Part shown: positions 17,238-26,676 of the stretch, in pieces | Position numbering within the stretch: position 1 is the stretch's first letter | How the letters are laid out: the number at the start of each line of letters is the position of its first letter | Source of the DNA: an uncultured Alphaproteobacteria bacterium | GTDB lineage: Bacteria > Pseudomonadota > Alphaproteobacteria > HIMB59 | Length of the DNA: 64,000 nt | Direction of reading: 5' to 3' | Assembly (NCBI GenBank): GCA_902526965.1 | Contig: CABZMT010000002.1 | Span: 62,001-126,000, forward strand | The notes under the pieces: model-generated | Told to the model about the DNA's origin: nothing | The model's input: the letters and a program-made list of their open reading frames with translations, nothing else | Databases searched by the model: none | Translations under genes and position numbers: made by a program

Positions 17238-17882
17238 TTAATAATTTTTAAGAACGCTAAAATAGAATAATTTATGATTTTTGTCTAAGGCTTTTTTTTC
17301 GAATTTAGTATGTAAAGCATTGGAATCACTGTATTCCCAAGATTTCGGGCTAATATTTGGCATGGTGTATTTAAATTTTTTCATCAAAGCCAATGCTTCA
17401 ATAAAATAATCACCATGGTCGGTTGCAAAATGAATAAAGCCTTTTTTTTTGAGTTTTTTAGTGAGATCTTTGACAAATGTTTGGTTAACGGTTCGCCTTT
17501 TTTTATGCCTATTTTTTGGCCAAGGATCTGGGAAATAAATCCTTATTTCCACAAAATAGTTATCTGGTATTAAAGGTAACAGCTCTTGGATGTTTAAATG
17601 GAATACTTTAAGGTTCTTTAATTTATGATGAACAGAGTTTCGAATAGCTCTCAACACTCCATCAGCAAAAATATCACAACCTATAAAGTTGACTTTAGAA
17701 TTAGATTTTGCGTCTTCACTTATTTTTTCTCCATCCCCTATTCCAATTTCTAAAATTCTAGGAGTTTTAATTTTGTTAAATAATATTTTTTTTGGTTCGA
17801 CATGATATTTTGTATATTGTTCGAGTCTTAAAAAAGACTTTCCTTTCTTTCTTCCAAAATATTTATTTTTTGACTCGAACAT
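17238..17882 (-). CDS. trmB: tRNA (guanine-N7)-methyltransferase
   Basis: TrmB makes m7G46 in tRNA using SAM. Motifs visible in the 214 residues are LEIGIGDGE (SAM loop, about 44-52), YFPDPWPKNRHKKRR, ATDHGDYF and LHTKFEKKAL, all typical of TrmB. In alphaproteobacteria trmB commonly precedes rimP-nusA; here rimP is absent and a terminator follows. Its start overlaps the end of lnt by 20 bases, so it is probably transcribed with the lnt group. Confidence 0.95.
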   Translation of the reverse strand: MFESKNKYFGRKKGKSFLRLEQYTKYHVEPKKILFNKIKTPRILEIGIGDGEKISEDAKSNSKVNFIGCDIFADGVLRAIRNSVHHKLKNLKVFHLNIQELLPLIPDNYFVEIRIYFPDPWPKNRHKKRRTVNQTFVKDLTKKLKKKGFIHFATDHGDYFIEALALMKKFKYTMPNISPKSWEYSDSNALHTKFEKKALDKNHKLFYFSVLKNY

Positions 17883-19374
17883 ATAAAAAACTAAGTAGGA
17901 AAATTAAGAAAAGTAAAACCATCACTGAGTTCAGTGTTGAGGAGCAGATAGATTGGTTTTTAGTAATTGGGTGTTGGTAATACAGGTAACCTTTTTTATT
18001 ACTTGCAATAGTTTGAATAATTTTACCTGAATGATCAACTATAGAAGTAATCCCAGAGGGTGTTGATCTAATGAGAGGTTTTTGAAATTCAACACTTCGT
18101 AAAAGAGAGTTTGCTAAATGCTGATGAGGTCCATACCATTTACCAAACCAAGAGTCATTTGAAATTTGTATAACCATATCTGAGCCACAAATCTCTTTAT
18201 TAATAGATTGATAATTGAATATTGACTCAAAACAAATCATGGGGACAGCATTTATATCTTTGGGTAGATTAAGAGTTTTTTGGACATGACCTGGTGTATA
18301 ATTCATTCCTAAATTTAAAAACTTACTCACTAAGGGTTTTATAAAAGGTATGTATTCACCAAATAAAACTAATTTTTGTTTATCATAAAAATCTATGATC
18401 TTTCCCTGATGATCAATAACATATAAACGATTAAATAATTGATCTTCTTCAATGGCACTTGAGCCAACTATTATTTTTTGATCTTCGTTAATCAAGGAGG
18501 ATACTCTGCTCAGTAGTCCTATCCTATTATTTAAATCGATAGGCAAGGACCCCTCTGGCCAGATAATTAAATCTGTTTTTGGTGATTTTGAAAGGGCCTC
18601 AATTGTTAATTGTTCATATTTTTCAAGATTTTTAAGGACATCAAATTCAACTAGTGATTCATAGAGGTTGGGTTGTATTAGAAGTATATTATGTGTCTCA
18701 TCTGTTTTTTTAATATTATTGTTTTCAATAAAACCAAAAAAATAAAAGATAATACTTAGTGCTAATAAAACACTAGGTATGATTTTATTTTTGTAATAAA
18801 GAAAATAAATCATTAAACCGATAATCAAATGAACGACAAGACCTAAGCCATATACACCTAGATAAGGTAAGGATTTTAAAATCCAAATATTTTTGTAGTA
18901 AATAATCGCTGAGGGATTCCAAGGAAAGCCCCCGAAGATAAATTCTTTTAATAACTCAACTATAGAGAGGCCTAGAGGAAGTAAAAAAATTAGTAATAAT
19001 TTTTGTTTATAAAATGATAAAATTAAAATAGTTGCTGAATAGTGTAAAAATGCAACAAACAAAGAGAGGATAGAGACTAAAATTATTCCTAAAAATAAAT
19101 ATCCTGTTCCTCCTGAATAAAATGACTGGATAATCCAGCTAAGAGTAACTAATTGGGTTACTAAAAAAAAATAAAATATTTTTTTTTTAAAAAAAACATC
19201 GCTATTTAAAATGTTTAAAAAAAATATTACAAAAGACAGATAATAGAAAAAAGATATACCAAACGGGGGAAGTGAAAATATGTATAAAGTAGAACAAATA
19301 ATTATTAGGTATGATGGCCTAGATATAGAGCTTAATAAGTTATTGAGATTTAACACCACTGACCACAACTTCAA
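17863..19374 (-). CDS. lnt: Apolipoprotein N-acyltransferase
   Basis: Lnt adds the third acyl chain to lipoproteins at the inner membrane. About seven hydrophobic segments occupy residues 20-215, with another at the C-terminus (about 480-500), flanking a periplasmic nitrilase-fold domain. The catalytic triad is Glu274 (IIWPEGSLP), Lys332 (YDKQKLVLFGEYIP) and Cys380 (VPMICFES). At 503 residues it matches E. coli Lnt (512). The start is TTG 19374 or a GTG six or seven codons later; all overlap corC. The order lnt-corC-ybeY-phoH-miaB is conserved in proteobacteria. Confidence 0.95.
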   Translation of the reverse strand: MKLWSVVLNLNNLLSSISRPSYLIIICSTLYIFSLPPFGISFFYYLSFVIFFLNILNSDVFFKKKIFYFFLVTQLVTLSWIIQSFYSGGTGYLFLGIILVSILSLFVAFLHYSATILILSFYKQKLLLIFLLPLGLSIVELLKEFIFGGFPWNPSAIIYYKNIWILKSLPYLGVYGLGLVVHLIIGLMIYFLYYKNKIIPSVLLALSIIFYFFGFIENNNIKKTDETHNILLIQPNLYESLVEFDVLKNLEKYEQLTIEALSKSPKTDLIIWPEGSLPIDLNNRIGLLSRVSSLINEDQKIIVGSSAIEEDQLFNRLYVIDHQGKIIDFYDKQKLVLFGEYIPFIKPLVSKFLNLGMNYTPGHVQKTLNLPKDINAVPMICFESIFNYQSINKEICGSDMVIQISNDSWFGKWYGPHQHLANSLLRSVEFQKPLIRSTPSGITSIVDHSGKIIQTIASNKKGYLYYQHPITKNQSICSSTLNSVMVLLFLIFLLSFLYVRVKK

Positions 19375-20167
19375 GAATTTTTCTTGTTGATACCTTGTGA
19401 ATGGTGAAAGATAATTTTTTATTAATTGTAAATTTTTCTTTTTTCTTGGGGATACGTCCTGCCATATTGAATATTATACCGCCTATTGTTCCAACATCCT
19501 CTTTTAAGTCCTCGGGGATATTTACATCGAATTCCCTCTCGAAATCATCCACTAGCATTGCAGCGTCCATGATAATGTTCTCGTTCTTTTGGCGGTACAT
19601 TGGCGCTTCGTCCTTGTCATGCTCGTCTTCAATCTCACCAACTATTTCTTCCACTAGGTCTTCAATGGTTACTAAACCCGTCACACTATTAAATTCATCC
19701 ATCACAATCGCTAAGTGAATGTTTTGTTTTTTCATTTTTTGTAGGAGGTTGAAAACTGGTGTCGCTGAGGGAATATAGATAACTTCTCTCAGTAAACTCT
19801 TGATATTAAAAGATTTATTATTAATTTTTTTAAATAAGTCTTTTATGTGGACCATTCCTAAGCAATGCTCTAAGTCATTTTTAACCACTGGCATCCTTGA
19901 GTGTGCTTCTTTGTTAATAATTTTAATGATGTTTTCTTTGTTAATATTTTGATCGATAAAGATTATCTCACCCCTAGGCACCATAACATCATCAACTGTT
20001 TTTTTGTGTACCTTCAAAAGATTATTAAAAATCTTCTTTTCTTCATTTTTTGCAATCCCTGAGCTGTCCGATGTTGCAGAAATAAGATCTATTATATCTT
20101 TTTTAAAGTTTTCATCTTGTATGAGTTCTTTGACTAATTTAATTGCTAAATTTTTTTTAATTTTCAT
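19340..20167 (-). CDS. corC: CorC/HlyC family protein with CBS domain pair
   Basis: The protein has a cytosolic CBS pair (about 60-185; VDDVMVPRGEI, SRMPVVKNDLEHCLGMVHIK, GLVTIEDLVEEIVGEI) and a C-terminal CorC_HlyC transporter-associated domain (about 200-270). There is no transmembrane DUF21 domain, as in E. coli CorC/YbeX, whose proposed roles include magnesium efflux and ribosome maturation. It overlaps lnt by 35 bases and ybeY by 11, in the ybeX-lnt order common to proteobacteria. Confidence 0.9.
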   Translation of the reverse strand: MKIKKNLAIKLVKELIQDENFKKDIIDLISATSDSSGIAKNEEKKIFNNLLKVHKKTVDDVMVPRGEIIFIDQNINKENIIKIINKEAHSRMPVVKNDLEHCLGMVHIKDLFKKINNKSFNIKSLLREVIYIPSATPVFNLLQKMKKQNIHLAIVMDEFNSVTGLVTIEDLVEEIVGEIEDEHDKDEAPMYRQKNENIIMDAAMLVDDFEREFDVNIPEDLKEDVGTIGGIIFNMAGRIPKKKEKFTINKKLSFTIHKVSTRKILEVVVSGVKSQ

Positions 20168-20606
20168 GTACTTTTTTTAAACCTAAAAATTTCATAAAAG
20201 TATTCTCTAAGAATCTCATATTACTTCTTGATTGTTTATCATAGTGATCATAGCCAAATAGATGATGTAATCCATGGCTCACAAGCATAAAAAAATTTTG
20301 TTCATTAATTTTTTTATTTTTATTTAAAATATAACTGTCTGCAATAGCTATATCACCTGCAAAGTCTCCATCAGGAAAAGATAGTACATCTGTTATTTTA
20401 TTTTTTTTTCTAAAATTTTTATTCATACTTTTTATTTCATCATTCGAAACTATTTTTATTGTAACTTGTGTTTTGTGATCTGCTTGATGAATCGTTTGAA
20501 AGTATTCTGATAATTTTTTAATTTTTTCATTTGAACTTTTAAGAAATTTTTCTAAATTATCGTCTCCGATTATCTCTATCACAAATTTTTTGTTACTAAT
20601 CCTCAA
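20157..20606 (-). CDS. ybeY: Endoribonuclease YbeY (16S rRNA maturation)
   Basis: YbeY is a zinc-dependent RNase involved in 16S 3' end processing and ribosome quality control. The metal site HxxxHxxxxxH is seen as His111, His115 and His121 in VSHGLHHLFGYDH, preceded by TDVLSFPDGDFAGDIAIA. At 149 residues it is normal. It lies between phoH and corC with an 11-base overlap into corC. Confidence 0.95.
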   Translation of the reverse strand: MRISNKKFVIEIIGDDNLEKFLKSSNEKIKKLSEYFQTIHQADHKTQVTIKIVSNDEIKSMNKNFRKKNKITDVLSFPDGDFAGDIAIADSYILNKNKKINEQNFFMLVSHGLHHLFGYDHYDKQSRSNMRFLENTFMKFLGLKKVHEN

Positions 20607-20608
20607 AA

Positions 20609-21565
20609 TTACTTATCGTAAGCATTAATTATTTTTTCAACTAATGTATGTCGACACACATCACTACTGTTTAAATGTACAAATCCAATATCTTTTACTT
20701 TTTCTAATTTTTCCATCGCATCCTGCATTCCACTTTTTGCATTATCGGGTAAGTCTTTCTGACTTAAATCTCCTGTAATCACCATTTTTGAATTTTGCCC
20801 TAATCTAGTTAGAAACATTTTCATCTGAGTGGATAATGTATTTTGTGCTTCATCTAAAATGATAAAAGATTTATTCAAGGTTCTTCCTCTCATAAAAGCG
20901 AGGGGAGCTATTTCTATTAAATTATTGACCATTTTTCGGTCAATTTCCTCACCTGGCATCATTTCATATAAAGCGTCATACAAAGGACGTAAATAAGGAT
21001 CTATCTTCTCTTTCATATCTCCTGGTAAAAAACCAAGTCGCTCTCCCGCTTCAACAGCAGGTCTTGATAATATCAAGCGATTAATTTTACCTTCAACAAA
21101 TAAACTTACTGCATAAGCAACAGCTAAGTATGTTTTCCCTGTACCAGCAGGACCAACTGCAAAAACAATATCTTTTGATCTCATCTCTTTTAAAAAGATT
21201 TCTTGGTTCTTAGTCTTTGGATAAATTGTTTTTAATTTTGTATTAATTTGAAATTTTTGTTCTTGTTCGATTTGCTCTTTGATATAGGTAGGCTTTGCTA
21301 AATCAATATTGCTTTCAATTTCCTCTGCAGAAATATCATTATTTTTTAATTTTTTGTATAAACCTTCAATTATAAAATATGCTTTTTCAACTGGATCTCG
21401 GTTTCCTTTGATAGATAAAAGATTACCTCTAGTATAAAGCTTTACTTTGAATTTGTTTTCTAAAACTTTTAAATTTTTATCGTGATACCCAAATAAGCTT
21501 GAGAGAAATTGATTATCCTCAAACTCTAATTGTTTTTGATGAGAAGAAATATTTACTGGACTCAA
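20609..21565 (-). CDS. ybeZ: PhoH-like ATPase (YbeZ)
   Basis: This 318-residue P-loop ATPase has an N-terminal region resembling a KH-like domain (about 30-80) and a PhoH domain with Walker A GPAGTGKT (138-145), EAGERLGFLPGDMKEKIDPYLRPLYD, and Walker B with FIILDEAQN. YbeZ partners YbeY in rRNA metabolism, in line with the adjacent gene. Despite the PhoH name, there is no sign here of phosphate regulation. Confidence 0.94.
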   Translation of the reverse strand: MSPVNISSHQKQLEFEDNQFLSSLFGYHDKNLKVLENKFKVKLYTRGNLLSIKGNRDPVEKAYFIIEGLYKKLKNNDISAEEIESNIDLAKPTYIKEQIEQEQKFQINTKLKTIYPKTKNQEIFLKEMRSKDIVFAVGPAGTGKTYLAVAYAVSLFVEGKINRLILSRPAVEAGERLGFLPGDMKEKIDPYLRPLYDALYEMMPGEEIDRKMVNNLIEIAPLAFMRGRTLNKSFIILDEAQNTLSTQMKMFLTRLGQNSKMVITGDLSQKDLPDNAKSGMQDAMEKLEKVKDIGFVHLNSSDVCRHTLVEKIINAYDK

Positions 21566-22894
21566 TTAAATTTTTTCTCCAAGTAAAGAGTGTGTTAAAA
21601 CCTCTTTAATTTGTACAGGGATTATTTGGCCGATAGTCTCTTTTTCACCTTGAAGCGCTACACTTTGATTAAATTGTGACTTCCCTTTAATTTGTCCTGA
21701 TCGATTACCGGCACCATTGATTAAAACTTGCACCGTTTTCTTTACAAACTGGTTGTTGTATTTAATTTGTTGTTCGTTTAATAAATCTTGTGTGATCTTT
21801 AAACGTTCATTTAAGATCTCTTCATCTATTTCCTCACGATTGGCCGCAGGGGTACCTGGCCTCGGACTATACTTAAAAGAATAGGAGTTCATATATTTAA
21901 CTCTTTCAATTAGATCGATTGTGTCTTCAAAGTCTTTGTCAGTTTCTCCAGGAAAACCAATAATAAAATCTGAAGAAAGAGCTATGTCAGGTTTGACTTT
22001 TCTTACTTTTTCGATGATTTCAAAGTAGTAATCTCTTGTGTGCTTTCTGTTCATCAGCTTTAAGACTTTGTCAGATCCTGATTGAACTGGGAGGTGAAGA
22101 TAGGGCATGAGTTTAGAGTTTTCACCATGAAGGGAAATTAGATCATCAGTCATATTCACAGGGTGACTTGTAGAATAAGTAATTCTTTCAACTCCATCTA
22201 TTAAACTAATACTGTTAATAAGAGATGCTAGATTATTTGATTGACCTTGAGTGTCTAAACCATGATAAGCATTCACATTTTGACCTAGCAGAGTAAATTC
22301 AACGACTCCCTGATCAATTAAGGATTTCACCTCATCTGAGATTTCCTTCACTGTTCTAGAATATTCTGAACCTCTTGTATAGGGAACCACACAAAAGTGG
22401 CAAAATTTATCACAACCTTCTTGAATAGTCACAAAAGAAGATTTATTCGATGTGTTCGTTTTAATATGATTGAGAGTGTCAAACTTTTCATTTACATCAA
22501 ATTCAGTGATAGAGGTTTTTGGTAAATTATTTTTATCTAAAAATTTATTAAGGGACTGAATGGATTGTGGGCCAATGACCAAATCAACATATGGTGCTCT
22601 TTTTTGAATTAACTCACCTTCTGCTTGCGCTACACACCCTGCAACGATAACTTTTTGGTTATCTTTTCCTTTTTTATGAATTTTTCCTAAATCTGAAAAT
22701 GTTTTTTCTGTTGCTTTTTCACGAATGTGACAAGTATTTAAAACAACATAGTCTGCTATTTGAAAGTCATCCGTTTGATTAATATTATGAGATAAGAAAA
22801 TATCTTTCATTTTATCAGAGTCATAAACATTCATCTGACAACCAAATGTTCTAATATAAAATTTCTTATCTGATGGCATCGAGGGATTTGGCAA
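21566..22894 (-). CDS. miaB: tRNA-2-methylthio-N6-dimethylallyladenosine synthase
   Basis: MiaB is a radical-SAM methylthiotransferase acting on i6A37 of tRNA. The N-terminal UPF0004 domain holds three iron-sulfur cysteines (TFGCQMN, VLNTCHIRE, VIVAGCVAQ), the radical-SAM site is GCDKFCHFCVVPYTRG, and a TRAM domain closes the protein (about 378-440). The start may be ATG 22894 or the ATG at 22879; both overlap the rimI end. At 442 residues it is full length. Confidence 0.96.
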   Translation of the reverse strand: MPNPSMPSDKKFYIRTFGCQMNVYDSDKMKDIFLSHNINQTDDFQIADYVVLNTCHIREKATEKTFSDLGKIHKKGKDNQKVIVAGCVAQAEGELIQKRAPYVDLVIGPQSIQSLNKFLDKNNLPKTSITEFDVNEKFDTLNHIKTNTSNKSSFVTIQEGCDKFCHFCVVPYTRGSEYSRTVKEISDEVKSLIDQGVVEFTLLGQNVNAYHGLDTQGQSNNLASLINSISLIDGVERITYSTSHPVNMTDDLISLHGENSKLMPYLHLPVQSGSDKVLKLMNRKHTRDYYFEIIEKVRKVKPDIALSSDFIIGFPGETDKDFEDTIDLIERVKYMNSYSFKYSPRPGTPAANREEIDEEILNERLKITQDLLNEQQIKYNNQFVKKTVQVLINGAGNRSGQIKGKSQFNQSVALQGEKETIGQIIPVQIKEVLTHSLLGEKI

Positions 22895-23345
22895 ACAAAA
22901 TTGCGTCTTGCGTATGCGAAGCGTTTATAGACTTACTCCGATAATAATTTTTTCTTTCATTGTAGGCTTTATAGCCTAATTTTTCATAAAGTTTAATAGC
23001 AAATTTATTGGAAGAACTTACTTCTAAGAATATTTTGAGTGATTTTTTGTTGATATTTAACAATTTTTCAAGCTCTTCCATTAGGTTAAAAGCAAAACCT
23101 CTGTTCCTAAAATTTGGCAAAATTGCGATATGTAAAATTTCAAATTCATCTAGATCTGAACTTTGGTAAAGATAATGTCCTATAAGAATGCCAATGAGCT
23201 TACTATCTAAGCTCATCTCTATGTTAACACTTTTTTTATTATCAAAGTGTTTATCAATGGAATGATTACTCCACGAAATTTCCAAGAGTTCTTTATATTG
23301 AATTAAAAAATCTGATGAGTTTGTTTTCTCGAAACTACAAGTCAA
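22866..23345 (-). CDS. rimI: GNAT N-acetyltransferase, RimI-like
   Basis: A 159-residue GNAT protein. The acetyl-CoA loop is LHIAILPNFRNRGFAFNLM (compare R/Q-x-x-G-x-G/A), followed by LEVSSSNKFAIKLYEKLGY and RKNYY, typical of RimI, which acetylates the N-terminus of ribosomal protein S18. The position directly before miaB matches alphaproteobacterial rimI. The usual partner tsaB lies elsewhere in the window (35415). Other GNAT substrates cannot be excluded. Confidence 0.85.
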   Translation of the reverse strand: MTCSFEKTNSSDFLIQYKELLEISWSNHSIDKHFDNKKSVNIEMSLDSKLIGILIGHYLYQSSDLDEFEILHIAILPNFRNRGFAFNLMEELEKLLNINKKSLKIFLEVSSSNKFAIKLYEKLGYKAYNERKNYYRSKSINASHTQDAILFAKSLDAIR

Positions 23346-23421
23346 GATAAAAGTTTATCATAAAACAATAAGACGTTCTTTACTTTTAAATGACTTATGC
23401 CAAGATGCATTTTTATTTTTT

Positions 23422-23925
23422 ATGTCTGCAAATCAAAAACTTTATATCAAGAAAAATTCTCGCATTCATTCATCTGGTCTTTTTGCCAAAACAGATATTA
23501 AAAGTGGCTCTCAAATAATAGAATACCGCGGCCTAAAAATAACAAAAGCTCAATCCGACAAGATTGCAGATGTACATATTGAAGCTAATAAGAAGGAAGG
23601 GAAAGTTGGTTCTGTTTATATTTTTACCTTAAACCAGCGCTATGATATTAATGGGAAAGTTTCTTGGAATTTAGCTAAATACATAAATCACTCGTGTGAT
23701 CCTAATTGTGAAACAGATATTGTCAGAGGAAAAATTTGGATTAATGCGATCAGAGATATAAAAAAAGGTGAAGAACTCTCATACGACTACGGTTATGATA
23801 TGCACTATCTTGAAGACCATCCTTGTAGATGTGGATCTAAAAATTGTGTGGGATATATTGTTCGAAGTAACCTTCGATGGCGTGTGAAGAAAAAATTAGC
23901 TAAGAAGAAGATTAAACTTATTTAA
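23422..23925 (+). CDS. SET-domain protein lysine methyltransferase with post-SET motif
   Basis: The 167 residues contain a complete small SET domain: RIHSSGLFAKTDIKSGSQIIEYRG near the start, NHSCDPN (89-95), EELSYDYGYD (118-126, catalytic Tyr), and a post-SET cysteine cluster CRCGSKNCVGYI (C135, C137, C142) that, with the Cys of NHSC, can bind zinc as in eukaryotic SET methyltransferases. A basic tail (RWRVKKKLAKKKIKL) may contact nucleic acid or an acidic partner. The substrate is unknown. Similar short SET proteins occur in various bacteria. It stands alone, divergent from rimI. Confidence 0.88.
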   Translation: MSANQKLYIKKNSRIHSSGLFAKTDIKSGSQIIEYRGLKITKAQSDKIADVHIEANKKEGKVGSVYIFTLNQRYDINGKVSWNLAKYINHSCDPNCETDIVRGKIWINAIRDIKKGEELSYDYGYDMHYLEDHPCRCGSKNCVGYIVRSNLRWRVKKKLAKKKIKLI

Positions 23926-23954
23926 TATTTTATCTTAAAAATCTTTTAACACAC

Positions 23955-24008
23955 TTAAATCACAGATTGATAGAGGTCATCTTCTACTACTAAGATTTTT
24001 CGTTTCAA
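23955..24008 (-). pseudogene. phoB: Remnant of phoB (response regulator N-terminus)
   Basis: Immediately after phoU, a TTG-started frame reads MKRKILVVEDDLYQSVI and then stops. KILVVEDD is the canonical first beta strand and acidic pocket of response-regulator receiver domains. phoB follows phoU in many alphaproteobacterial pst operons, so this looks like a truncated phoB with about 210 codons deleted and the SET gene now next to it. No further receiver or DNA-binding fragment is seen in the remaining 29 bases. Chance similarity is possible for so short a piece but the position argues against it. Confidence 0.7.
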
Positions 24009-24014
24009 AGTTTA

Positions 24015-24671
24015 TTATTCAGAGGAGTATTTACCCTCAATTAAAAAATGAACCTCTTCCATAATATTAGTTATTCTGTCACCTACTCTTTCTAAACCTT
24101 TAGAAATTTGTATAAGGGACAATGAGTCTGGGATATAATCATCGTTTTGTTTCATATATGATAAAACATCTTTAATAAATTCTCCATGTAATGTGTCAAT
24201 GATGTCATCTCTTTCAGCAATCTTATCTGCCTGTGATAGTTTTCTTTCAAAAAGACAATTCAGTGCGTCATGTGTCATTACAGAGGCTTTATTTCCAAGT
24301 ATTTCCAATTTTTCGATAAATTCAGGGGGTATACTGGAGTTAATCCTATATCCTTTTTTTGCAACTGTTACTAAATGATCTCCGATCCTCTCAAGGTCTC
24401 TTATAATTTTTATTGAACAAAAGAGGAACCTTAAATCATCTGCCATTGGCTGTCTCATAGCAATAATTTGAAAAACCGTGTCGCTAATATCATGATTTAG
24501 ATCATTAATCTGCTTATCTGTGTCTATTATGTCATTAGCTAAATTTTCATCTCTTGTTGAAAGGACCTTTAAAGCTTTATTAAATTGCTCTTCTAAAATT
24601 GAACCCATTTTTATAAGTTTTTCATTTATTGAGTTCATCTGTATTTCGTAATTTTTATCTGTGTGTTGCAT
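24015..24671 (-). CDS. phoU: Phosphate transport system regulator PhoU
   Basis: PhoU is the helical adaptor between the Pst transporter and PhoR/PhoB signalling. Two PhoU repeats are visible in 218 residues (about 20-105 and 120-210), with metal-binding type motifs DKQINDLNHDI, AMRQPMADDLRFL, RDLERIGDH and KGLERVGDRITNI. It is two bases downstream of pstB. With phoB reduced to a stump next to it, its signalling output here is unclear. Confidence 0.95.
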   Translation of the reverse strand: MQHTDKNYEIQMNSINEKLIKMGSILEEQFNKALKVLSTRDENLANDIIDTDKQINDLNHDISDTVFQIIAMRQPMADDLRFLFCSIKIIRDLERIGDHLVTVAKKGYRINSSIPPEFIEKLEILGNKASVMTHDALNCLFERKLSQADKIAERDDIIDTLHGEFIKDVLSYMKQNDDYIPDSLSLIQISKGLERVGDRITNIMEEVHFLIEGKYSSE

Positions 24672-24673
24672 TT

Positions 24674-25432
24674 TTATCCAAACCTTCCTGTAATATAGTC
24701 ATTTGTTTTTTGATTATCTGGCTTAGTAAATATTTTAGATGTATCCCCTTCTTCAATTAAATTACCTAAATGAAAAAAAGCGGTTTTATCTGAGACTCTA
24801 GCAGCTTGCTGCATTGAATGTGTAACAATGATTATGGTGTAACTTTTTTTTAATTCAGTAATTAACTCTTCAATTATAGATGTAGCTATTGGATCGAGAG
24901 CAGAACAGGGCTCATCCATTAAAATTACCTCAGGTTTAATTGCAATTGCACGAGCAATACAAAGTCTTTGTTGTTGGCCGCCAGAAAGACTTGTACCTAG
25001 GTCATCCAACCTGTCTTTAACCTCATTAAACAAACCTGCTTTATTAAGCGAAGTATTAACTATCTCATCCAATTCTTCTTTATTGTCGGTAAATCCATGA
25101 ATGCGAGGACCATAAGCTACGTTATCGTAAATAGACTTTGGAAAAGGATTGGGTTTTTGAAAAACCATACCTATCTTTTCTCTCAGTTGTTCCACCTCAA
25201 TTTCATTACTATAAATATCAATATTATTCATACAAATTTGACCTTCTATTTTGCAAATCTCTATTACGTCATTCATTCTATTAAGGCATCTAAGAAAAGT
25301 TGATTTCCCACAACCTGATGGACCAATAAGAGCTGTCACATTATTTTTTAAAAAGTTAAGGCTTATATTATCAATTGCTTTTTTATCGCCATAATGAACA
25401 TTGACATTTTTAGTTGTGATAATATTTACCAT
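24674..25432 (-). CDS. pstB: Phosphate ABC transporter, ATP-binding protein
   Basis: PstB energises high-affinity phosphate uptake. Walker A is GPSGCGKST (37-45), followed by [10 protein letters not shown] typical of PstB. The Q loop is [18 protein letters not shown], the signature LSGGQQQRL and Walker [14 protein letters not shown]. At 252 residues it is full length. It overlaps pstA by seven bases. Confidence 0.97.
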   Translation of the reverse strand: MVNIITTKNVNVHYGDKKAIDNISLNFLKNNVTALIGPSGCGKSTFLRCLNRMNDVIEICKIEGQICMNNIDIYSNEIEVEQLREKIGMVFQKPNPFPKSIYDNVAYGPRIHGFTDNKEELDEIVNTSLNKAGLFNEVKDRLDDLGTSLSGGQQQRLCIARAIAIKPEVILMDEPCSALDPIATSIIEELITELKKSYTIIIVTHSMQQAARVSDKTAFFHLGNLIEEGDTSKIFTKPDNQKTNDYITGRFG

Positions 25433-26676
25433 TTTTTTTCATATTTTTTTCTAAAATACACAGAAACAAAATTTACAACAATTAAAAATATCAACAATAA
25501 AATTATTGCGGAGGATGTCTTTTCGATAAATCCTCTCTCAGCACTTTCTGACCATAAATAAATTTGAGCAGGCATGCCAACTGCAGGATCTAATGGAGTA
25601 GAGGGTACGTTCATTATAAATGCAACCATTCCTATCATTAAAAGAGGGGCCGTCTCTCCAACTGCTCTTGCTAAACCTATAATAGTCCCTGTCAAAGTTC
25701 CTGGCATTGCAAGAGGAAGCACATGATGAAAAACCACTTGATTTTTCGTTGCCCCTAATGCAAGTGCGCCTTCGCGAATTGATGGTGGTACCGCTCGAAG
25801 AGAGGATCGACAAGCTACAATTATCGTTGGTAGAGTCATGAATGATAAAACCATACCTCCAACAAGGGCAGTGGATCTTGGCAATCCAAAAAAATTCAAT
25901 AATATCCCCAAACCAAGCAATCCAAATATTATTGATGGAACAGCAGCTAAGTTATTAATATTAATTTCTATTAAATCAGTAGTTCTTCCAGGTTTTGCAA
26001 ATTCCTCCAAATAAATTGAGGCGAATATTGCAATTGGAAAACTTAATAGAAAACAAATTAATATCGTGAAAACTGAGCCCATAACTGAACTAGCAACTCC
26101 TGCCGACTCGGGATCCCTTGAGTCTCCAGTTAAAAAATAATCAGTATTAAAAACTTTTTTAACTTTTCCTTCACTTACAAATTGATCATAGATTTCCAAT
26201 TGGAAATTATTAATTTTTCTCTGGTTCTCAGGTATGTCTCTATTAAAATTTCCTTTATGAATTTGATCTATGCCTGTTGAAGCTGTAAATGCAATCTCAA
26301 TTGTTCGATTTAAATAATTTGGGTTATCTAATAATTGTTTTTGTGCCTCTTTATCAATTTTCCTATAAAACAATTTTTTAATTTGTTTAATTTCATCTTT
26401 GGAATAGTTGGAAAAAATTGTTTTAAAATTTTCAGATGTAACTTTTCTAAAAGATGCTTTTCTTATTTGTTCTTGAGATGAATTTTCATCAATTTTTAAT
26501 AGATTTTGATCAAAGTGAAATGGTATTATAAAACTTGTCTTAAAAAAACCACCTATGCCTGCAAAAAAAATATTTAAAATTAATACAAGAACAAACAATA
26601 GGGAAAGGCCGACAGCAAATATTCCATAAAATTGAAATCTTCTCTCTGCTTTTTTTCTCTTAGTAAGATTAGTCAT
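25426..26676 (-). CDS. pstA: Phosphate ABC transporter, permease PstA
   Basis: The 416-residue inner-membrane permease has one N-terminal transmembrane helix (about 15-40), a periplasmic segment of about 150 residues (the DUF3333-type extension of alphaproteobacterial PstA), then the five-helix BPD_transp_1 core (about 200-405) with the EAA loop [23 protein letters not shown]. It overlaps pstC by eight bases and pstB by seven. Confidence 0.95.
   Translation of the reverse strand: MTNLTKRKKAERRFQFYGIFAVGLSLLFVLVLILNIFFAGIGGFFKTSFIIPFHFDQNLLKIDENSSQEQIRKASFRKVTSENFKTIFSNYSKDEIKQIKKLFYRKIDKEAQKQLLDNPNYLNRTIEIAFTASTGIDQIHKGNFNRDIPENQRKINNFQLEIYDQFVSEGKVKKVFNTDYFLTGDSRDPESAGVASSVMGSVFTILICFLLSFPIAIFASIYLEEFAKPGRTTDLIEININNLAAVPSIIFGLLGLGILLNFFGLPRSTALVGGMVLSFMTLPTIIVACRSSLRAVPPSIREGALALGATKNQVVFHHVLPLAMPGTLTGTIIGLARAVGETAPLLMIGMVAFIMNVPSTPLDPAVGMPAQIYLWSESAERGFIEKTSSAIILLLIFLIVVNFVSVYFRKKYEKKW

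Noticed and set aside
25538-25813. 91-codon minus-strand frame inside pstA
   Set aside because: Shadow in another frame of the PstA core.
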